A stretch of DNA of 42,957 nucleotides, from positions 1-42,957 of the forward strand of contig JANSWP010000062.1 in assembly GCA_024743405.1 (NCBI GenBank). The letters are read 5' to 3'. The position numbers were made by a program, and so were the translations under genes. Under the pieces are notes generated by a model, which saw only the letters and a program-made list of their open reading frames with translations, ran no database searches and was not told where the DNA came from. This stretch comes from Bacteroidota bacterium. GTDB taxonomy: Bacteria; Bacteroidota; Bacteroidia; Chitinophagales; Saprospiraceae. Shown here piece by piece: positions 24,401 through 32,631 of the stretch (the first letter of the stretch is position 1; each line of letters starts with the position of its first letter).

Positions 24401-25435
24401 ATGAAATATCAAAATATCTTTAAAATTGGGATTTTCTTTTTACCTGTTTTATGTTTTTCCCAAGAAATTACTTTACCCGAACAACCGACCTTTGGCCCTG
24501 GAGGTAGTGAGTACGTTCACGACTCTATTTTTTTTCAAGATTTTGCTCAAGAAGCTGATGGTTATTGGCTTTTTGAACCTAGGAATCCACAACCTGATTC
24601 GGCAAGACTCGTCATTTTTATTCATGGATATGGAGGATATAATCCAATGATGTATGGTAAATGGATTAAACATTTAGTCAAAAAGGGGAATATTGTGTTG
24701 TATCCTCGATATCAAGAGCATTTATTAAAGCCGCTACCTAATTCTTTTGCTCTTTATACTGCAAAAGCGATACAAAATGGATTGGAGGAACTGAAAAAAG
24801 AAGGACATGTAAAACCTATTATTGCACCGCTTGCTTTGGTTGGACATTCTTTCGGAGGTGCGATTTCAGCTGATTTAGCCATCAATTTTGAAAAATATAA
24901 TATACCGCGTCCCAAGGTTTTATTTCTCTGTTCACCTGGAACTGGGTTTGTAACAATGGGGCGATTGGAAACTTATAAAAATATGCCATCTGATATTCAA
25001 ATGCTGATCATGGTAAGTCAGGATGATTATGTGGTAGGTGATGAATTGGGTGTTCAAATATTTCAAGAAGCGACTGAAGTTGAGGATCGAAATTTAATTC
25101 GGCAATATCGAGATCGACGAAGTAAACCCAGCGTTAATGCATACCATAATGAATCGTATAGTTTGGATAAGGATTTCGATTCAGGGCATCGAAATCGAAC
25201 CGTCAATCGGGCGCTTTATATGTCAGAATTAAATCCAGTCGATTACTTTGGCTATTGGAAATTTTTGGATGCACTTTTAGATTGTTCCACAAATGGCAAT
25301 AACTGCGAATTTGCCTTTGGTAATACCCAAAAACAACGGTTTTTAGGGCTTTGGAGTGATGGGACACCGATAAAGGAATTGGAGGTTGAAGTTCCTTTTA
25401 TCAATGACCAATATTCAGAGGATATTCGGCATTAA
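24401..25435 (+). CDS. Exported alpha/beta hydrolase
   Basis: The 344 residues begin with a signal peptide (MKYQNIFKIGIFFLPVLCFSQ). The hydrolase core shows an oxyanion-type HGYGG strand-turn (RLVIFIHGYGGYNPMMYG), the nucleophile elbow GHSFGG (Ser150), a candidate acid in SQDDYVVGDE and a candidate His in FDSGHRN. It is probably a periplasmic or secreted esterase or lipase-like enzyme; the substrate is unknown. It is monocistronic by layout, followed by a palindromic element. Confidence 0.85.
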   Translation: MKYQNIFKIGIFFLPVLCFSQEITLPEQPTFGPGGSEYVHDSIFFQDFAQEADGYWLFEPRNPQPDSARLVIFIHGYGGYNPMMYGKWIKHLVKKGNIVLYPRYQEHLLKPLPNSFALYTAKAIQNGLEELKKEGHVKPIIAPLALVGHSFGGAISADLAINFEKYNIPRPKVLFLCSPGTGFVTMGRLETYKNMPSDIQMLIMVSQDDYVVGDELGVQIFQEATEVEDRNLIRQYRDRRSKPSVNAYHNESYSLDKDFDSGHRNRTVNRALYMSELNPVDYFGYWKFLDALLDCSTNGNNCEFAFGNTQKQRFLGLWSDGTPIKELEVEVPFINDQYSEDIRH

Positions 25436-25438
25436 GCG

Positions 25439-25608
25439 TTTTAGGGAGCAGGAACTAAATAAGGTACCCAAATTTTGCACAGCAATTTTTTCTTCAGTCG
25501 AGGCAAAAAACGCAGACATACCCAACGGTATGGCGAGTATTTTTAACGAAAAATGAAGAAAAAAGAGTAAGTGAAATGGGTAGGTTATTTATTTCCTGCC
25601 CCCTTAGG
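25439..25608. mobile_element. MITE-like palindromic element, family B
   Basis: This ~170-bp element has imperfect ~32-bp terminal inverted repeats (GGGAGCAGGAACTAAATAAG on the left; its complement AGTAGGGGGCAGG-like with ATAAATAA on the right). The core GCGAGTATTTTTAACG and a preceding GAGGCAAAAAACGCAGACATA closely match family A, although the ends differ. It starts 4 bp after the hydrolase stop and has no ORF. Confidence 0.75.
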
Positions 25609-25692
25609 TAATATTAGGTTGGTACTTATCAAGAATTAAATGTTAAAAATAGAGCGAAGACCATATTTTTCTTTAGAGAAACCATTGTTTTA

Positions 25693-26439
25693 TTAATTTG
25701 ATGCGACCACAATGTATTGATAATCAAGTGATAAGTCGTCTGATTTGATGGTTGAAAATCCAGCGCCTTCTAATTCATTTTCAACTTCAAATAATGGTAC
25801 ACGGTATCTAGTTTCAGGAAAACTTTTATTTCTTGGGATCCTTTTCTTTTTGAAATCGACTATGATTATCTCTCCTTTAGGTGTTAATTTTTGGCGTAAT
25901 TGCTTTAGATAATTAATCCGATCTACTAACCAAGGGTAAGTGTTTACCAATAAAATGATGTCTGCTTCTTCTACAGTAAGCTTTGAATCTGTTGGTGTTG
26001 CTAATCTGGTTTCAATTCTTTCCTGAAATTCTTCAGATAACTCTAAAACGATAATGCTGTCCATATAAGAAATCAGCCGCGGGTCTAATTCTATGGCAAT
26101 TACTTTTTTAGCTTTTTGCGCGAGTCTTCTAGAAAAGAAACCTGAACCAAAACCAATATCCGCTACGGTTTTATTGGATAGATCCCCCATTTTTTCAATC
26201 ACAACACTCGGCTTTTGCCAACTGCCTCTGTCGGGCGAGTCATCCCGCTGGATGATTTGCTCCAATTCGGTGGTATCCTGTGCCGCTTGCAAGTCAGATT
26301 CTGAAGGGGTCGAATCTTTAATAACTTGCTTTTTTGAATTGGAATCCCGAACTGGAGGCTCCAACGTAGGATCACTACAAGCGCTAATTAATAATACAAC
26401 CAAAGCCAAAAATGTAAATAGTAAATTAGAGAATCTCAT
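25693..26439 (-). CDS. Class I methyltransferase-like lipoprotein
   Basis: The 248 residues begin with a signal peptide and lipobox (LLISAC, Cys21), then ~45 polar linker residues, then a class I SAM-methyltransferase fold: VADIGFGSGFFSRRLA (motif I), VIAIELDPRLI (motif II), ADIILLVNTY (motif IV) and GEIIIVDFKKK. An exported methyltransferase is puzzling because SAM is cytoplasmic. The domain may bind another ligand, or the N-terminus may act as a cytoplasmic-facing anchor. It lies 20 bp downstream of fahA, probably in the same operon. Confidence 0.85.
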   Translation of the reverse strand: MRFSNLLFTFLALVVLLISACSDPTLEPPVRDSNSKKQVIKDSTPSESDLQAAQDTTELEQIIQRDDSPDRGSWQKPSVVIEKMGDLSNKTVADIGFGSGFFSRRLAQKAKKVIAIELDPRLISYMDSIIVLELSEEFQERIETRLATPTDSKLTVEEADIILLVNTYPWLVDRINYLKQLRQKLTPKGEIIIVDFKKKRIPRNKSFPETRYRVPLFEVENELEGAGFSTIKSDDLSLDYQYIVVASN

Positions 26440-26459
26440 TTTTTGAATTCAAAATTTTA

Positions 26460-27728
26460 TTAATCAGCAGGGAGAACTTTCCCATTTGCTTCACCAAACC
26501 CTATTCGAATACCCTCTTTTTCACACCATCCTTTCATAATTACAGTATCGCCATCTTGAATGAATTTTCGTTCAGAACCATCGGGCATAGAAACTGGTTT
26601 TGTACCGCGCCAACTAATTTCAAGCATAGAGCCATAACTATCTGGAGTTGGTCCACTAATAGTGCCGGATCCACACATGTCTCCAACATTTAGATTACAA
26701 CCATTAATCGTATGATGTGCTAATTGCTGGGCATTATTCCAATAAAGATATTTTGTATTAGAGTGACATACTGTTTTTGCTTCACCATGCTCCGGTTGAA
26801 TGAGTACTTCTAGGTTGATATCGTAATTTTTTTTGCCGTTGTATTGTAAATAAGGAAGGGGTTGAGGGTCTTGAGTTGGTCCATCCACTTTAAAAGGTTC
26901 TAATGCATCTAACGTAACCACCCATGGAGAAATAGTGGAGGCGAAACTTTTACCTAAAAAGGGACCTAACGGAACATACTCCCATTTTTGGATATCTCTT
27001 GCAGACCAATCATTGAATAAGACCATCCCAAAAATATAGTCCTCTGCATTATCTGTAGGAACTGTTTGACCTAATTCGGTCTCTTGGCCTACAATGAATG
27101 CCATCTCTAGTTCGAAGTCCAATAATCTGGAAGGTCCGAATATAGGCGTATCTTCATTCGCTGGGAGCTGTTGCCCTTTAGGTCTTTTTACAGGAGTGTC
27201 AGAGACAATTATGGAAGAGGATCGACCATGATAACCTACTGGTAAATGTTTCCAATTGGGCATTAAGGCATTTTCCTTACCTCTGAACATGGTTCCTACA
27301 TTAGTAGCATGTTCTATACTTGAGTAAAAATCAGTGTAATCACCAACTTTGATTGGAAGTAATAATTCCACCTTATCCATAGGATGTAAAAAATGCCAAG
27401 ACAAGTCTTTGGCGTCTTTATTATTAGCGTCAAAAATATCAGCTAATTTGTTTCGGACTGCACGGGTAGTTATTTTACCCAAAGCCATGAAATCGTTCAA
27501 ATATCGAGTGTTAAATACCTCATTATCAATCTCTAATCCGTCAAATAGTGCCAAATAGTTCATAACAGCCAAATCCGCTACGTAATTCCCAATAGCTGTA
27601 CAAACTCTAGGAGCAGGATTGCTTTCTGTTCTAAAAATTCCAAAAGGAAGATTTTGGATAGGAAAATCACTCTCTTTCGATATCGCAACCCAACTTTTTC
27701 TTGAAGGGTCATTAGCAGTAATGGTCAT
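26460..27728 (-). CDS. fahA: Fumarylacetoacetase
   Basis: This enzyme hydrolyses 4-fumarylacetoacetate to fumarate and acetoacetate, the last step of tyrosine/homogentisate breakdown. Its 422 residues match the eukaryotic-type enzyme length. Family motifs include KVGDYTDFYSSIEHATNVG (metal ligand Asp and catalytic His), LPVGYHGRSSSI, DFELEMAFIVG, FGMVLFNDWSARDIQKWEYVPLG, and GTISGPTPDSYGSMLE. The other homogentisate genes are not in the window. The gene is followed by the methyltransferase-like lipoprotein. Confidence 0.96.
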   Translation of the reverse strand: MTITANDPSRKSWVAISKESDFPIQNLPFGIFRTESNPAPRVCTAIGNYVADLAVMNYLALFDGLEIDNEVFNTRYLNDFMALGKITTRAVRNKLADIFDANNKDAKDLSWHFLHPMDKVELLLPIKVGDYTDFYSSIEHATNVGTMFRGKENALMPNWKHLPVGYHGRSSSIIVSDTPVKRPKGQQLPANEDTPIFGPSRLLDFELEMAFIVGQETELGQTVPTDNAEDYIFGMVLFNDWSARDIQKWEYVPLGPFLGKSFASTISPWVVTLDALEPFKVDGPTQDPQPLPYLQYNGKKNYDINLEVLIQPEHGEAKTVCHSNTKYLYWNNAQQLAHHTINGCNLNVGDMCGSGTISGPTPDSYGSMLEISWRGTKPVSMPDGSERKFIQDGDTVIMKGWCEKEGIRIGFGEANGKVLPAD

Positions 27729-27805
27729 AATTAAGCTGGTTTTATTTTTTCAATTTGCAATAAGGAAAAAAATCAAAAATTAGAGACCTCCATTGATTCT
27801 TTTCT

Positions 27806-27968
27806 AAGTAACGCCGAAAGAATAAGTTGGACAATTGGACAAAATTATTTTGGTTCTAGTTTTTCTTAAAAAATACTTGTATAGCAGGGCTACGGAAGTA
27901 TTTTTTAAGGAAGTATGGGAGCAAAAGAAGTCGTTCAGATGATCCAGTTATTTTTTTGGCGTTACTAA
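27806..27968. mobile_element. MITE-like palindromic element, family C copy 1
   Basis: Terminal inverted repeats TAAGTAACGCCGAAAGAATA... and its imperfect complement (...TATTTTTTTGGCGTTACTAA) bound ~163 bp. Inside is a perfect 14-bp stem CTTAAAAAATACTT (27865-27878) / AAGTATTTTTTAAG (27896-27909), whose loop contains TAGC-AGG-GCTA. There is no ORF. Confidence 0.75.
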
Positions 27969-27999
27969 GGGTGCAAAAGTATAAATTTTATTGGGTAAG

Positions 28000-28293
28000 G
28001 TCTTTTGTTTAACGACTGGAATTCAAAATACTCTTGTAGAGTTTTATGGAAAGGAATTTGGATGTTTTTATGGGAAATTATATTGGTGGCATAAGTAATA
28101 GAATGCTGATCGGGCATTGTTTTGTTATTCTTTTCTTCTCGTAAGTTGTATCTATTTTGGGTGTAAAAATTTGGTTTTGGAAATCAGAGCTATTCTTTGC
28201 CAAAAAGCAAATTGCTCTTATATTGGGTGCTCTATTTAACATTTAGCCGATGTTATCTATCATTTTCGAAAGTCCCCTGATAAGGGGACTTTC
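28000..28293 (+). ncRNA. Possible structured RNA ending in a terminator hairpin
   Basis: Between two palindromic elements lies ~290 bp without an ORF. It contains a two-part stem AGAGC-TATTC-TTTGC-CAAAAA-GCAAA-TT-GCTCT (28186-28218) and ends in a strong hairpin at 28268-28293. No RNA family is recognised; an unrecognised 6S-like or other small RNA is possible but unproven. Confidence 0.25.
28268..28293. terminator. Terminator-like hairpin
   Basis: Perfect 11-bp stem GAAAGTCCCCT / AGGGGACTTTC with a GATA loop, then TTACTTAC. It stands in a region without a recognised upstream gene. Confidence 0.65.
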
Positions 28294-28337
28294 TTACTTA
28301 CCAATAAAAGGCTGTTTCTTTATAAAGAAAATAACAT

Positions 28338-28540
28338 TAAGTAACGCCTAAAGAATAACTCCGACATTTGCCTATGTATCTTTTGAACTTTTGCGGCGTT
28401 AAAAATACTCGCAGATGCCCTGCATCCTGAGCTGGCTTGTGCCAGAAGGTACAAAGGCGAAAGCAAAAAGTATTTTTGCCTTGCTAAAATCCAAAATCTT
28501 CTATTTCAAATTGGCAGGCTTATTTTTTAGCCGTTACTAA
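28338..28540. mobile_element. MITE-like palindromic element, family C copy 2
   Basis: The ends TTAAGTAACGCCTAAAGAAT and its near-complement (...ATTTTTTAGCCGTTACTAA) bound ~203 bp. Inside, on the opposite strand, is CGTTAAAAATACTCGC (28397-28412), the exact reverse complement of the family A/B core. A complementary AGTATTTTTGCC lies further right. There is no ORF. Confidence 0.75.
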
Positions 28541-28560
28541 TAGTATTCCATTTGGGGCAA

Positions 28561-29090
28561 AAAAAAAGTCGCACATCGGTGCGACTTTTTTAATTATAAT
28601 CCCATGAACATATCCAAAACAAATAATTTTTTAAATTTTTTAGCTTTTAGGTTTGGTGGAGTAAAATTTAATTAGTTACCTTAGCATTTCAAATAAACAA
28701 ATACACTTTTTTTAATTATTTAGAAATCCCACATTGCTTTTAACAAATTATAGTCCCATGAGCATGAATCCAAAATTCGAGGCTGACTTTTAAGTCAGCC
28801 TTTTTTTATTTAATGACTTTTCTTTTTTTTCAATATTAATAAGGATGGATAAAAAGAGCAAGTCGTCCCATAAATAGAACAGGGACGACCTACTATTAAC
28901 AAATTATAATCCCATGAACATATACATCTTTGACTCGTCATTTGGTTTTTACTAAAACGCTTTGACAAGTATATTTTATTATGTCAACTGGTGATTTTTT
29001 ATAATTTGTTTCTCAGAGAGAAAAAACAGCAAGTCGCTAGTATGAAAATGCGACTTGCTATTAACAAATTATTATCCCATGAACATATTT
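28561..29090 (-). repeat. Array of four conserved motifs with variable hairpins (possible small RNA/leader cluster)
   Basis: Four copies of a motif containing AACAAATTATAATCCCATGA plus ACATAT occur at 28592-28613, 28742-28765, 28894-28923 and 29059-29088; the spacing between them is 154, 156 and 165 bp. Hairpins of different sequence accompany them at 28562-28591, 28780-28801, 28862-28889 and 29028-29059. For copies 1, 3 and 4, read on the minus strand, the order is motif, hairpin, T-run. Each motif also encodes a tiny minus-strand frame (MFMGL, MLMGL, MYMFMGL, MFMG, then stop). The function is unknown. The rest of the 27729-29533 gap, beyond 29090, is very T-rich with nothing identified. Confidence 0.7.
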
Positions 29091-29533
29091 CAAATTTGAT
29101 TTTCGATTTCTTTAAAACCGAACTTTTACTACCTCATTTTCCTTCATTCCCTTTGATGATACAAATATGCAACTGATAATGACTTATTTCAAAGACAAAA
29201 AACAAATATTGTGAAAAAAAAATAATTTTTTTTTTTGTTTTATGTAGCTTAATATCTTGTTTTTGTTGATTTATTGACTTGTTTTTGTTTTTGAAAAGTG
29301 AATAAAAGTCGTCGTAATTTTTTATTTTTAGAATAAAAAAAAACGCGTTTTCTCTGTCACATTTTTTTAATACAAATATGATAAAAAATTCTATCTGTGA
29401 ATTTTACTCTTGAAACCTAAAGTTGACTTGTCTTTATGAGTTGGATAGATTGTTAATGGTTTTCTTTTTTTTCATTAAAAATTAAAAAAACGGATTTTGT
29501 TATAATTTCGTGCCATCAAATAAATTAGAAATT

Positions 29534-31186
29534 ATGACAAACAGAGAAATTGCAAGAGCCTTTCAATACTTAGGCAATATCATGGAATTGCATGGAGAGA
29601 ATAAATTTAAAATCCGCTCTTATCAAAATGCATACATTCAACTAAGAAAACAACCTGAGCCGTTGTCTGAAATGAGTCAAGAAGAAATTGGTGGATTGAA
29701 AGGAATAGGTAAAGCAATAAGTGCCAAAATCAAAGAATTGGTTGAGACAGGAACGTTAGAAACAATAAAAAAATATGAGGATATAACGCCAACTGGTATT
29801 CGTCAGATGTTACAGATTAAGGGTTTTGGGCCCAAAAAAATTCGAGTTATTTGGAAGGAAATGAACGTGGAAACGATTGGTGAATTATTGTATGCCTGTA
29901 ATGAAAATCGATTAATTGAGTTAAAGGGATTTGGAGAAAAGACACAGTTAGACCTCAAACAAAAGCTAGAATATTTCCAGAAATCACAAGACAAATTTCA
30001 TTATGCTTCATTGGAGCAAGAATCAGAGGAGATCATCATTTATTTGAAGGATAAACTCCCTAATGCTAGAATAGAATTAACTGGGGCGATGCGAAGACGA
30101 TCAAATATTGTGGAAAAGATTGATGTTTTGATAGGATTTGAAGGAGACATAGAGCATTGTTTTGATGATGAAAATTTGAAAAGGGTGGAAGTAAGCAAGA
30201 CCTTCACTTTCGCCAAATCAAAAAATGATCTACCCGTATACCTATATATATGTAGTCCTTCTGAATTTGGATCTAAACAATTTCGGTATTCGGCAAATGA
30301 ACCCTTTATGGGTGCTTTTTTGAAGCTAAATGAGGGACTAGATTTTAAGAATCTGTCAGATGAAAATGAAGTCTTTCAAAAAGCTCAGTTACCATTTATT
30401 GAACCTGAATTGCGTGAAGGTGATTGGGCAATCGATCTAGCAAAAAGCAATGAGTTACCTATATTGATTGAAGAAGCGGATATAAAAGGAGTGGTTCATA
30501 ATCATTCAACCTATAGTGATGGTTTACAGTCAATGAAAGAAATGGCTTTGTATGCAAAATCATTAGGCTATGAATATTTTGTGATGTCGGATCATTCTAA
30601 ATCGGCCTTTTATGCCAATGGATTGAAGGAAGATCGGCTTTATCAACAATGGGCTGAGATTGATGAATTAAATAAAGAGCTAGCACCATTTAAAATTTTC
30701 AAAAGTATTGAGTCAGATATTTTGGCAAATGGTTCTTTAGATTATGAAGAAGACATTTTAAAGCAGTTCGATTTAATAATTGCTTCAGTACACTCTAACT
30801 TAAGAATGGATAAAGAGAAAGCGACGACCAGATTGCTGAGAGCAATTGAAAACCCATATACCACCATTTTGGGGCATCCAACCGGGCGACTTTTACTTTC
30901 CAGAGAGGGCTATCCAATTGATCATCAATTGATTATCGATGCATGTGCTGCTAATGGGGTTTCCATCGAGTTAAATGCAAATCCTTATAGACTTGACCTA
31001 GATTGGACTTGGATTCCTTACGCGATGGAAAAAGGGGTTTTGATTTCCATAAATCCAGACGCCCATAGTACTGGTGGGATTCATGATATTCATTATGGGG
31101 TACTTTCTGCGAGAAAAGGAGGTTTGACCAAAGCAGCTTGTTTGAATGCAAAAGGGTTATTGGATTTTGAACAATATTTGAAGTGA
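29534..31186 (+). CDS. polX: PolX-family protein with PHP domain and degenerate polymerase palm
   Basis: The ATG at 29534 (550 residues) is chosen; an earlier GTG at 29510 would add 8. Residues ~1-150 are the PolX helix-hairpin-helix 8-kDa/fingers region (FQYLGNIMELHGENKFKIRSY; GLKGIGKAISAKIKEL; LKGFGEKTQLDL). The palm follows, but two of the three catalytic aspartates appear replaced: Lys195 where the first Asp of GDxD is expected (EKIDVLIGF), and Tyr236 at the third (LPVYLYI). The PHP domain (from ~320) keeps all metal ligands: HNH (322-324), MSDH, SIESDIL, ASVHSN, GHP, NPDAH. It is therefore probably active as a 3'-5' exonuclease or phosphoesterase but not as a polymerase. Confidence 0.9.
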   Translation: MTNREIARAFQYLGNIMELHGENKFKIRSYQNAYIQLRKQPEPLSEMSQEEIGGLKGIGKAISAKIKELVETGTLETIKKYEDITPTGIRQMLQIKGFGPKKIRVIWKEMNVETIGELLYACNENRLIELKGFGEKTQLDLKQKLEYFQKSQDKFHYASLEQESEEIIIYLKDKLPNARIELTGAMRRRSNIVEKIDVLIGFEGDIEHCFDDENLKRVEVSKTFTFAKSKNDLPVYLYICSPSEFGSKQFRYSANEPFMGAFLKLNEGLDFKNLSDENEVFQKAQLPFIEPELREGDWAIDLAKSNELPILIEEADIKGVVHNHSTYSDGLQSMKEMALYAKSLGYEYFVMSDHSKSAFYANGLKEDRLYQQWAEIDELNKELAPFKIFKSIESDILANGSLDYEEDILKQFDLIIASVHSNLRMDKEKATTRLLRAIENPYTTILGHPTGRLLLSREGYPIDHQLIIDACAANGVSIELNANPYRLDLDWTWIPYAMEKGVLISINPDAHSTGGIHDIHYGVLSARKGGLTKAACLNAKGLLDFEQYLK

Positions 31187-31201
31187 TTTTTATAGGTCTT
31201 G

Positions 31202-32002
31202 CTATACTATTTGTGCTTCAAACTGTAAAGTGTCAGGCGGCATTAATTTATAAATAGTCATAGTCCCAGCAACAGCTCCAAAAGTGGTCGCCAATACGAC
31301 GCCAACTAAAGGGACGTACATCAAGCCATAAGCGACAATACCAATGCCAATGGTGGCACCAGCCACTTCTAAGATTTTTAACGAACTTTCTTTAATAGTT
31401 GCACCATAACACTCAAAATAGTTATCAATCATGGCATAGCCTAAGAAATAGCATTGGACAAAAAAACCAAAGAATTCTTTTAACCCTCCCATCCCGAAAA
31501 TACCGAGGCCAACACCCATAATAGCTATTATAATAGTCTCTAAAACCCAACATCGGATAGCGACCTTAATCATTCTAATTTCAGCTTTTACAAAAGCATC
31601 AAATGTAGAGTCTGATTTTTCACCTGTCAAATAGGCTAAGGTAAACCTGGTAAAATGAAAGACTAGCACCTCTAATAAAATAAGGATCAAATACTTTGAA
31701 CCACCTGAAAATATCCATTTGAAATTTTCGACAGCTACATCTTGATAAAAAGAGGATACTGTAGACGTAAGTCCTAATGCTTGTTGAGAAGTCCCTAAAT
31801 TTGTAACCCAACTAAATAAGCTAACAAAGAATTGGAAGCCGAAAATGATGGCTCCAACAACCACTATTTTCGTAATCCATCCATATTCTTTAAGTCCTTT
31901 CCAAGGCTGGTGTTCTTTTACAAAATGCCAAGATTGTTCCCAACTGACCAACGCAAGAAGGAATTGACGAAAGTAAACAATGGCGGAATCTATTTTAGAC
32001 AT
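31202..32002 (-). CDS. EI24/CysZ-like integral membrane protein
   Basis: The 266 residues contain about five or six hydrophobic segments. The C-terminal part (YFLGYAMIDNYFECYGATIKES... IGIVAYGLMYVPLVGVVLAT...GAVAGTMTIYKL) has the pattern of the EI24/CysZ-like family: a tyrosine-rich reentrant segment, then a final hairpin with a conserved Pro and Gly-Ala. CysZ relatives transport sulfate, but sequence similarity is only judged by eye, so a transport role is speculative. It lies 64 bp downstream of the DUF6438 lipoprotein gene on the same strand and ends 15 bp from the convergent polX. Confidence 0.72.
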   Translation of the reverse strand: MSKIDSAIVYFRQFLLALVSWEQSWHFVKEHQPWKGLKEYGWITKIVVVGAIIFGFQFFVSLFSWVTNLGTSQQALGLTSTVSSFYQDVAVENFKWIFSGGSKYLILILLEVLVFHFTRFTLAYLTGEKSDSTFDAFVKAEIRMIKVAIRCWVLETIIIAIMGVGLGIFGMGGLKEFFGFFVQCYFLGYAMIDNYFECYGATIKESSLKILEVAGATIGIGIVAYGLMYVPLVGVVLATTFGAVAGTMTIYKLMPPDTLQFEAQIV

Positions 32003-32066
32003 AATAATTAAGTTCGAAGTGAAAAAATGTATAGTTCCAAAACGAAAGTCTTTGGGATCTTAATCC

Positions 32067-32519
32067 TTATTCTTGCCAAACTAATGTTTCCAAAAGTGCT
32101 TCGACTCGTTTTTCTAAGTCCTTCAAACTTTGCGGCGCTCCATAATAATCAGTTATTTTTTTGGTTTGATCCTCATGTGAAAAAGTGACATAGGTGGTTG
32201 CTAGGTCGGAGATATTGTCTGTATATTCATCTTCAAAATCCCAAAAATGACTTTCCACGAAAGCTTTAAAAACTTCATTGACCGCATCAGGCGGAAAATT
32301 CATCAAGTGTTCTCCCTCTAATTTGACATTTTGTTTTCCATTATAAATGATATTCCCCTTTCCGTCTATTCGAATATTGTAAACCGCGCATTTGCCAAAA
32401 CAAGGTGTTTTACTCATTTCAATAAAGGATGATCTGGGAAAAGTAAATGGATCGGTTTCGCAGTTCCAATTGACGAGTAGAAATGATGATATAAATAAAG
32501 CGAGTAGTAGATTTTTCAT
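32067..32519 (-). CDS. DUF6438-like putative lipoprotein
   Basis: The 150 residues have an N-terminal hydrophobic signal ending at Cys20 (LLVNWNC; a weak lipobox) followed by acidic residues. The mature domain carries the typical SKTPCFGKCAVYNIRIDGKGNIIYNG start of the DUF6438 family, in which the CxGxC pair is conserved. Function is unknown. It is probably envelope-located and may share an operon with the downstream EI24-like gene. Confidence 0.82.
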   Translation of the reverse strand: MKNLLLALFISSFLLVNWNCETDPFTFPRSSFIEMSKTPCFGKCAVYNIRIDGKGNIIYNGKQNVKLEGEHLMNFPPDAVNEVFKAFVESHFWDFEDEYTDNISDLATTYVTFSHEDQTKKITDYYGAPQSLKDLEKRVEALLETLVWQE

Positions 32520-32631
32520 ATTGTGCTTTTGGAAAAATTGATTTTTTATTGGAGGAAATTACTCAAATTGATTCTTCAAAATTTGTGTTATTTCTGCTGG
32601 CATCCCCGAAGATAAAGTGCAATTTTGTTTT

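Noticed and set aside
25693-27728. Full tyrosine-degradation operon
   Set aside because: Only fahA is present; no homogentisate dioxygenase, hydroxyphenylpyruvate dioxygenase or isomerase gene is found nearby.
28561-29090. CRISPR array
   Set aside because: Repeats are spaced 154-165 bp apart, number only four, the intervening sequences are too long, and no cas gene is present.
28561-29090. Integron cassette array
   Set aside because: No integrase, no attC core sites and no ORFs between the hairpins.
28991-29176. 61-codon plus-strand frame in the motif array
   Set aside because: It crosses a terminator-like hairpin and motif copy 4, and other copies of the motif contain a stop in that frame.
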